Below, in pieces: positions 59,774 to 64,000 of a DNA stretch of 64,000 nucleotides. Numbering within the stretch: the first letter of the stretch is position 1; the number at the start of each line of letters is the position of its first letter. The notes under the pieces are model-generated. The model was not told the origin of the DNA, did no database searches, and was given only the letters and a program-made list of their open reading frames with translations. A program made the translations under genes and the position numbers. Source of the DNA: Streptomyces sp. NBC_00094. Lineage in GTDB: Bacteria; Actinomycetota; Actinomycetes; Streptomycetales; Streptomycetaceae. Location: positions 7,383,501 to 7,447,500 of the forward strand of contig NZ_JAPEMB010000001.1 in the NCBI RefSeq assembly GCF_026343125.1, written 5' to 3'.

Positions 59774-61627
59774 TCAGTACGGCCGGCCCGAAGGCGGCGC
59801 CTGCCGCAGCCGGCGGCCCGCCATCCCGGCGACGGCACCGCTTCCGGCCCCGGCCCCGGCGCTTCGGCCGAGCGCCGCGCGCCCGCGCCCGGCCCGCGTG
59901 GCCTGCTGCGCGGTGCGCCGCCGCAGATGGACGGCCGGCATCGTGACGTCCAGCCGGTCCGAGGTGAGGTCGACGCCCGTCGCGGCGCGGTAGGCGTGGA
60001 TGTAGCCCTGGATCTCCGCCCGCCAGTATCGGGCCCAGTTCGCGGCCTCGTCCCGCTCGATGACCGAGTTCCAGTCACCGAACCGGATGGAGAGCAGGAT
60101 GCGTTCGCCGAAGGACGCGAGGTTGTGGAAGTGCAGCGTGGGCGTGTCCGTCCAGCCCTGCAGCCTCTTCATCACGTCCACCGTGCCCATCCACGGCTCC
60201 GGGTACGCCACCATCGCGCGCGCCGGCAGGAAGCTCCGCATCTCCGGCCTGGCCAGCAGCCACTGCTGCATGAGCATCTCCTGGCGGGCCGTCCACGGCA
60301 GATCGCCGTACTGGTTGTGCTGGCCCTCGGTGAGCAGCAGATGGACCTCCTTGAGCCCGTTCAGGACCGGGAATCCGTCGGGCGTGACGGTCATGTCGTC
60401 GGCCTGCGTGAAGAAGGTCGTGCACAGCTTCAGCAGGCTGTGGAACGCCTCCAGGAACTTGGACCGGCTGTCGGCCCCGCGCAGCCGCGGCACGGCCCTG
60501 CCGATCAGGGTGATCCCGTAGTGGTGGTCGTACTCGTACGCCCGGCGCGCGACCGACAGTCGGTGCTGGTCGTCCTGGATGTACCCCCACAGCAGGTTGG
60601 CGAGCGGCAGCAGCGGGGCGATCTCCAGATGGGCGAGCGGGTCGGGCTCCACCGCGCGCCGCATGTTCTGGAAGCGGCGGCTGATCTCGATCATCGACTG
60701 GACGAGGAGGCTCTCCTCCTCCCAGTAGTTCCACAGGAGTTCGATGAGGCAGGGGTGGGTGAGCTTGTACCGGAGGATCGCGTCGCACGGGAAGCCCAGC
60801 CTGTTCGCCCCGCGCACCTGCACGTCCCGCAGCCCGTCCAGGATCCGGGCGAAGTACGGCAGGGCGTAGAAGTTGGGGTCCTGCGGGATCGGCTCGATGA
60901 AGGCCTTCCACATGGCCTCGATCTCGTCCTGCGTCACCGGCCCGTCCTGGTAGCGGTGTTGCTCCTGCAGGAGGTCGAGGCCCTCGAAGGGCTCACCGGG
61001 CTGCCCCGGGTCGACGAGGATGCCGCAGCGCAGCCGCATGAAGGCCTCGGTCGCGGTCTTCAGGAGCCAGTACGCGTCCACGTCCGGGTACGGCAGGGCG
61101 CTGCCCTTGCGTACGGCCTTGAGCTCGGCGCGCCCCTCGGCCCGCAGCTGCCGGGTCTCCCGGTCGAGTCCCCGGGAGGACCGGCACAGCACCAGGTCGA
61201 TGAAGTCCTGGTACTCGCCGAAGCCCAGGGAGTCGCTGCTGTTGCGGATCGCGGTCCACAGCGCCTGGCTGTTGGTCCTGGTCACCCCGGCGGGCTCCAG
61301 GTGCACGGAGAGCGAGGTGCGCTGCCCGTCGATCACGGGGATCCGGACGCGGACGTCGGCGATCTGCGTGCTGGTGCGTCCGTGGCGGTCGGTGACCGTC
61401 ACCGTGGCGCTCTCCACGCCCGGTTCGGCTCCGCTCGTGTCCCAGACGACCACGGCGTCCTTGGCCGACCAGCGGGCGAGGGAGCCGCCCGAGACGTTCC
61501 AGGCGTAGGTCGCTCCCTTCTCCGTGGTGTCGGCCCGCAGCCGCACGCTCTCGCCCCGCGTCACCTCGTTCGGTGTGGCGGTGAGCGTGACCTGGAGCGG
61601 CGAGCGCGGTGTCAGCGGTGTGCCCAT
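59774..61627 (-). CDS. PKD/Ig-like domain protein with large unknown helical region
   Basis: A 617-residue protein. Residues about 12-98 are a PKD/Ig-like beta-sandwich (LQVTLTATPNEVTRGESVRLRADTT, TYAWNVSGG, ATVTVTDRHGRTST). The remaining ~500 residues are helical and rich in Trp, Arg and Leu (LIELLWNYWEEESLLVQSMIE, LPLANLLWGYIQDDQHRLSVARRAYEYDHHYG) without a family I recognise. The C-terminus is Ala/Gly/Arg low complexity. No signal peptide. ATG 61627 overlaps the 3' end of the metallopeptidase gene by 16 bp, so the two are co-translated. Confidence 0.75.
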   Translation of the reverse strand: MGTPLTPRSPLQVTLTATPNEVTRGESVRLRADTTEKGATYAWNVSGGSLARWSAKDAVVVWDTSGAEPGVESATVTVTDRHGRTSTQIADVRVRIPVIDGQRTSLSVHLEPAGVTRTNSQALWTAIRNSSDSLGFGEYQDFIDLVLCRSSRGLDRETRQLRAEGRAELKAVRKGSALPYPDVDAYWLLKTATEAFMRLRCGILVDPGQPGEPFEGLDLLQEQHRYQDGPVTQDEIEAMWKAFIEPIPQDPNFYALPYFARILDGLRDVQVRGANRLGFPCDAILRYKLTHPCLIELLWNYWEEESLLVQSMIEISRRFQNMRRAVEPDPLAHLEIAPLLPLANLLWGYIQDDQHRLSVARRAYEYDHHYGITLIGRAVPRLRGADSRSKFLEAFHSLLKLCTTFFTQADDMTVTPDGFPVLNGLKEVHLLLTEGQHNQYGDLPWTARQEMLMQQWLLARPEMRSFLPARAMVAYPEPWMGTVDVMKRLQGWTDTPTLHFHNLASFGERILLSIRFGDWNSVIERDEAANWARYWRAEIQGYIHAYRAATGVDLTSDRLDVTMPAVHLRRRTAQQATRAGRGRAALGRSAGAGAGSGAVAGMAGRRLRQAPPSGRPY

Positions 61628-63000
61628 GACTCCTCCTCGGGCATGGTGCGAAGAAGACCGCCGCCCGCGGGGGCGGACTTCCAGGGGATGGCCGGCCGGA
61701 CGGCCGGCGAGAACGGACGGGCGCAGGCCGCCGTCGTGGCGAGCGTGCTGCGCAGGGCCCAGCCCCGCAGCAGCCCCTCCATGCGGCGGCTCTCCGCCTC
61801 GGGGGAGACGAGCCCGGCCGCCCGGGCCTGGCCCAGGGCCGCGAGCGCGACGGTCGGAGCGGCCCGGTCGAGCAGCTCGGGCCGCCGCCGCGCGGCCTCG
61901 TACAGCGAGACGAGCCGGAGCGGCGAGCGCTCGGCCGGCCGGAAGAGCCGATCCGGCGTCAGGTCCCGCCGCCCGTAGGGACGATGGGTGACGAGCAGCT
62001 CGGCCAGGTCGGGCGCCGTCGACGTCAGCGAGCCGAGCAGCGCACGCCCCGCCGGGTCCAGCCCCTCGGTGGGGTACAGCGCGGACCACAGCGCGCCGAG
62101 CCGCCGCCACTGCGGGTCAGGATGGAGCAACTCGCCGATCGCGACGCCGAGATGGACCCTGATCCACGGGAACGGGTGAGTGTCGAAGGGGTCGACGCGG
62201 AAGACGAAGCGCCGGGGGAGGCTGATCACACCGATCAGTCCCAGCGTGGCCGTCACACCGAGCCTCCCGATCGCCCAGAGGTCGGCGACGATCTCCGGCA
62301 TCCACCGGTGGAACAGCGCCCAGGGCAGCGGGAGTCGGCCGCCGGAGCCCGCCGCCCGCGCGCGGAGAGCGGCCTGCAGCGCGGGGACGAGCCCGAGGAG
62401 GGCCGCCCCCTGGTGGCCCACCTCGTGGCAGAGGGAGGCGCTGAGTCCGTACCCGCCGACCATCCGCTCACGCGGTACGCGCACGATCGCGACCGGGCTC
62501 GAACCGCCGCCCGGGAGACGGGTCTTGGCGCGGCGGATCGCCGCGCCGGGGCCCCGGTCCAGGTAGCAGACGACGGGCGGCGGGTCGAAGGGGCGGGCCG
62601 GTACGGCGAGCGCGTCGGCCGCCGCCACGTCCATCCCGGAGAGCCACAGTCCGATCTCGTGCTCGCTGCGCTGGGTGATCGTCTGCTGGAAGAGGTCGAA
62701 CTGACCGAGGACGTCGTTGAACCGCCACCGCAGCGCGGTGAACCTGCGCTGCATCTCCGCCGGTGTCGCCTCCGCCCCCTCGCCGCCGAGCCAGGCGAGG
62801 TACGCGTGGATCCGGCCCCTGAGCTCACGCCGGCCGGCCACCAGGGTCCGCTCGATCCCGATCTGGGCGGCCGGGGAGAGCGCCGCGGCGGGCAGCATCG
62901 TCTCGCGCACGGCGAAGGGCTGGACCCGGTCGAGCCGGGTGAGCAGCGCCCGCGCCTCGCCGACGAGCAGCCGACGGGCGGTCGACGACGTCCCGTGCAT
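61612..63000 (-). CDS. Putative gluzincin-type metallopeptidase
   Basis: A 462-residue protein. H192-E-V-G-H196 (SLCHEVGHQGAAL) is a zinc-protease HExxH motif, and E236 in PEIVADLWAIG, 40 residues on, is positioned like the third ligand of gluzincins (ExxxD). A hydrophobic stretch at 247-262 (LGVTATLGLIGVISLP) follows. No N-terminal signal peptide. I cannot name the MEROPS family. It starts 2 bp after the VanY-like gene stop and overlaps the PKD-like gene, so all are one transcriptional unit. Confidence 0.72.
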   Translation of the reverse strand: MHGTSSTARRLLVGEARALLTRLDRVQPFAVRETMLPAAALSPAAQIGIERTLVAGRRELRGRIHAYLAWLGGEGAEATPAEMQRRFTALRWRFNDVLGQFDLFQQTITQRSEHEIGLWLSGMDVAAADALAVPARPFDPPPVVCYLDRGPGAAIRRAKTRLPGGGSSPVAIVRVPRERMVGGYGLSASLCHEVGHQGAALLGLVPALQAALRARAAGSGGRLPLPWALFHRWMPEIVADLWAIGRLGVTATLGLIGVISLPRRFVFRVDPFDTHPFPWIRVHLGVAIGELLHPDPQWRRLGALWSALYPTEGLDPAGRALLGSLTSTAPDLAELLVTHRPYGRRDLTPDRLFRPAERSPLRLVSLYEAARRRPELLDRAAPTVALAALGQARAAGLVSPEAESRRMEGLLRGWALRSTLATTAACARPFSPAVRPAIPWKSAPAGGGLLRTMPEEESWAHR

Positions 63001-63002
63001 GG

Positions 63003-64000
63003 TCAGGCCTCCAGGATCATGACCCGGTTGCCCCGGCGCACCCAGGTGCCGGTGCTCCGCCCGTGGGCGGTGGCCACCTCGGCGCCGGACGGCCCGCCGG
63101 ACAGGGCCGCGGACGGTCCTCCGGACGGGGCTGCGGACGGTCCTCCGGACGGGGCTGCGGACGGGGTGGTGGAGGGGCCGGCGGACGGTTCGGTCGGGGG
63201 CGTGTCGGTCGGGGCGCCGGCCGTCGGCTCGTCGGCCGCCGGTTCCGCCGCGGTCGACGGCGACGAGGACGGTTCGGCCGGGTCACCGGCTGCCGGTTCC
63301 GGGGCGTACGGGGTGGGTTCGTACGGCGCGGGCGGGGTCGACGCCGGTGCGTACGGGTCCGGCTCCGGCTCCTGGAACGGCGGCCGGTACGCGGGGTACC
63401 GCTCGGGGGCGTACGGCGCCGGCGCGTACGGCGGGGGCGTGGGCCAGGCGTTGCTCGGGCGGCCGCGCCAGGGCCGTCGGACGGCCCTCACCGGCCGCGG
63501 CCAGTACCACGGTGCCGGGCGCGCGTACCGCGGGAACGAGCGGTACAGCCCGGGCGCGTGGCGCCGCGCGGCGGCGAAGACGGCGGCCCGGCCGACCGCG
63601 CGGTCACCCGCCCTGCCCCGGTACGGCCGGTAGTGGCGGTACCGGTCGCGCGGCGCCATCGCCGCGTTCCGCGCGGCCGCCGCCGAGAGCCGGACGAACC
63701 GGCGCGCGATCTCGAACTCGCCCTCCTGCGGGCCCAGGAGCTCGGTGTCCACCCCGAACAGCTCGCCCGCGGCCGGGTTCTCCAGGTACGGGCGCGGCCG
63801 GGGTTCCGTCCGGCCAGGGGAGCCCGAGGAGACCGAGGGGGCGGCGCCGGACCCCCGGTAGATCCAGTGCCAGGGCTCCTTGGCGTACGGCACGAAGCCG
63901 AACCGGTGCGCGTGGGTCGTCAACCAGCCGAAGAACCAGGTCGCGCGCCAGCGGGCCACCGCTCGCGCCCCGGTGCTGTTGGCGATCGCCTGGCCGCGCC
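63003..64000 (-). CDS. VanY-like M15 D,D-carboxypeptidase with Pro/Ser-rich tail (5' end outside window)
   Basis: Only the C-terminal ~333 residues are visible. The frame entering at 64000 reads GQAIANSTGARAVARWRATWFFGWLTTHAHRFGFVPYAKEPWHWIYRG; EPWHW with the preceding AHRFGF is the C-terminal signature of VanY-type M15B peptidases, which trim peptidoglycan stems. After it come an Arg/Tyr/Pro-rich linker (PYRGRAGD, PAPWYWPRP), a Pro-Tyr-Ala repeat region (PYAPAPYAPERYPAYRPP) and a Ser/Pro/Ala/Gly tail with an internal repeat. The conserved SxHxxGxAxD half lies beyond the window. It is first in the visible unit of four genes. Confidence 0.8.
   Translation of the reverse strand, partial: RGQAIANSTGARAVARWRATWFFGWLTTHAHRFGFVPYAKEPWHWIYRGSGAAPSVSSGSPGRTEPRPRPYLENPAAGELFGVDTELLGPQEGEFEIARRFVRLSAAAARNAAMAPRDRYRHYRPYRGRAGDRAVGRAAVFAAARRHAPGLYRSFPRYARPAPWYWPRPVRAVRRPWRGRPSNAWPTPPPYAPAPYAPERYPAYRPPFQEPEPDPYAPASTPPAPYEPTPYAPEPAAGDPAEPSSSPSTAAEPAADEPTAGAPTDTPPTEPSAGPSTTPSAAPSGGPSAAPSGGPSAALSGGPSGAEVATAHGRSTGTWVRRGNRVMILEA
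63082..63153. repeat. 24-bp in-frame tandem repeat in the tail of the VanY-like gene
   Basis: Three copies (63082-63105, 63106-63129, 63130-63153) of a unit close to GCTGCGGACGGTCCTCCGGA; the last two differ at one base, and a partial fourth follows. In the minus-strand frame it encodes repeated PSAAPSGG-type units, so copy number would only lengthen a flexible tail. Confidence 0.85.

Overview
The window is chromosomal DNA from a streptomycete (Streptomyces or a close relative). Evidence: very high GC with strong third-position GC bias, frequent GTG/TTG starts, tightly overlapping stop/start codons (GTGA, ATGA), streptomycete-typical families (DUF6230/DUF6114 pair, DUF5997, STAND ATPases, many secreted enzymes) and a Nur-like nickel operator. 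No rRNA, tRNA, CRISPR array, IS element or prophage was seen. About 58 coding genes were called; coordinates and starts were read by eye, and no database search was possible.

Layout. 1-5 kb: a decayed nicotinamidase, a nitroreductase-hemerythrin fusion and a large secreted glycosidase-like protein with a repeat-filled leader. 5-10 kb: a fused acetyl-CoA carboxyltransferase, the DUF6230-DUF6114 envelope pair with an adjacent TetR regulator, a secreted beta-rich protein and a cyclic-nucleotide-binding protein with no DNA-binding domain. 10-14.6 kb: an alpha/beta hydrolase and a gluABCD-type glutamate importer. 14.7-19.8 kb: two sulfite-oxidase-family molybdoenzymes flanking a STAND ATPase, closed by a large palindrome. 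19.9-25 kb: nadE, a VOC protein, a betaine/choline-type importer without its ATPase, and a prolyl-aminopeptidase-like hydrolase followed by 14 copies of a hexanucleotide. 25-28 kb: a GntR/LacI hybrid regulator, SIS isomerase and PIG-L deacetylase, probably an N-acetyl-sugar catabolic unit.

28-34 kb: a VOC protein; a divergent thioredoxin-reductase-like enzyme and XRE-cupin regulator; and a three-gene operon (quinone oxidoreductase plus two acyl-CoA dehydrogenases) behind a palindromic operator. 34-40 kb: a Nur-box-controlled nikABCDE-type transporter with a translationally coupled unknown gene. 40-47 kb: secreted, VOC, NUDIX, universal-stress, DUF5997 and LysR-substrate-domain proteins, then a protein I read as a Cyt-type (cytolytic delta-endotoxin) pore-forming toxin.

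47-58.6 kb: an AurF-like diiron oxygenase with a ferredoxin/ferredoxin-NADP-reductase fusion behind tandem TetR-type operators, a subtilisin with a P domain, a sigma54-type AAA+ activator, three consecutive serine hydrolases, a small Cys peptide and an amidohydrolase. 58.6-64 kb: four close-packed genes encoding an M15/extensin-like protein, a PKD-like unknown, an HExxH metallopeptidase and a VanY-like M15 peptidase. Cell-wall-type domains without recognisable signal peptides (N-terminus of the last gene lies outside) make this the most system-like unknown locus here, and it continues beyond the window.
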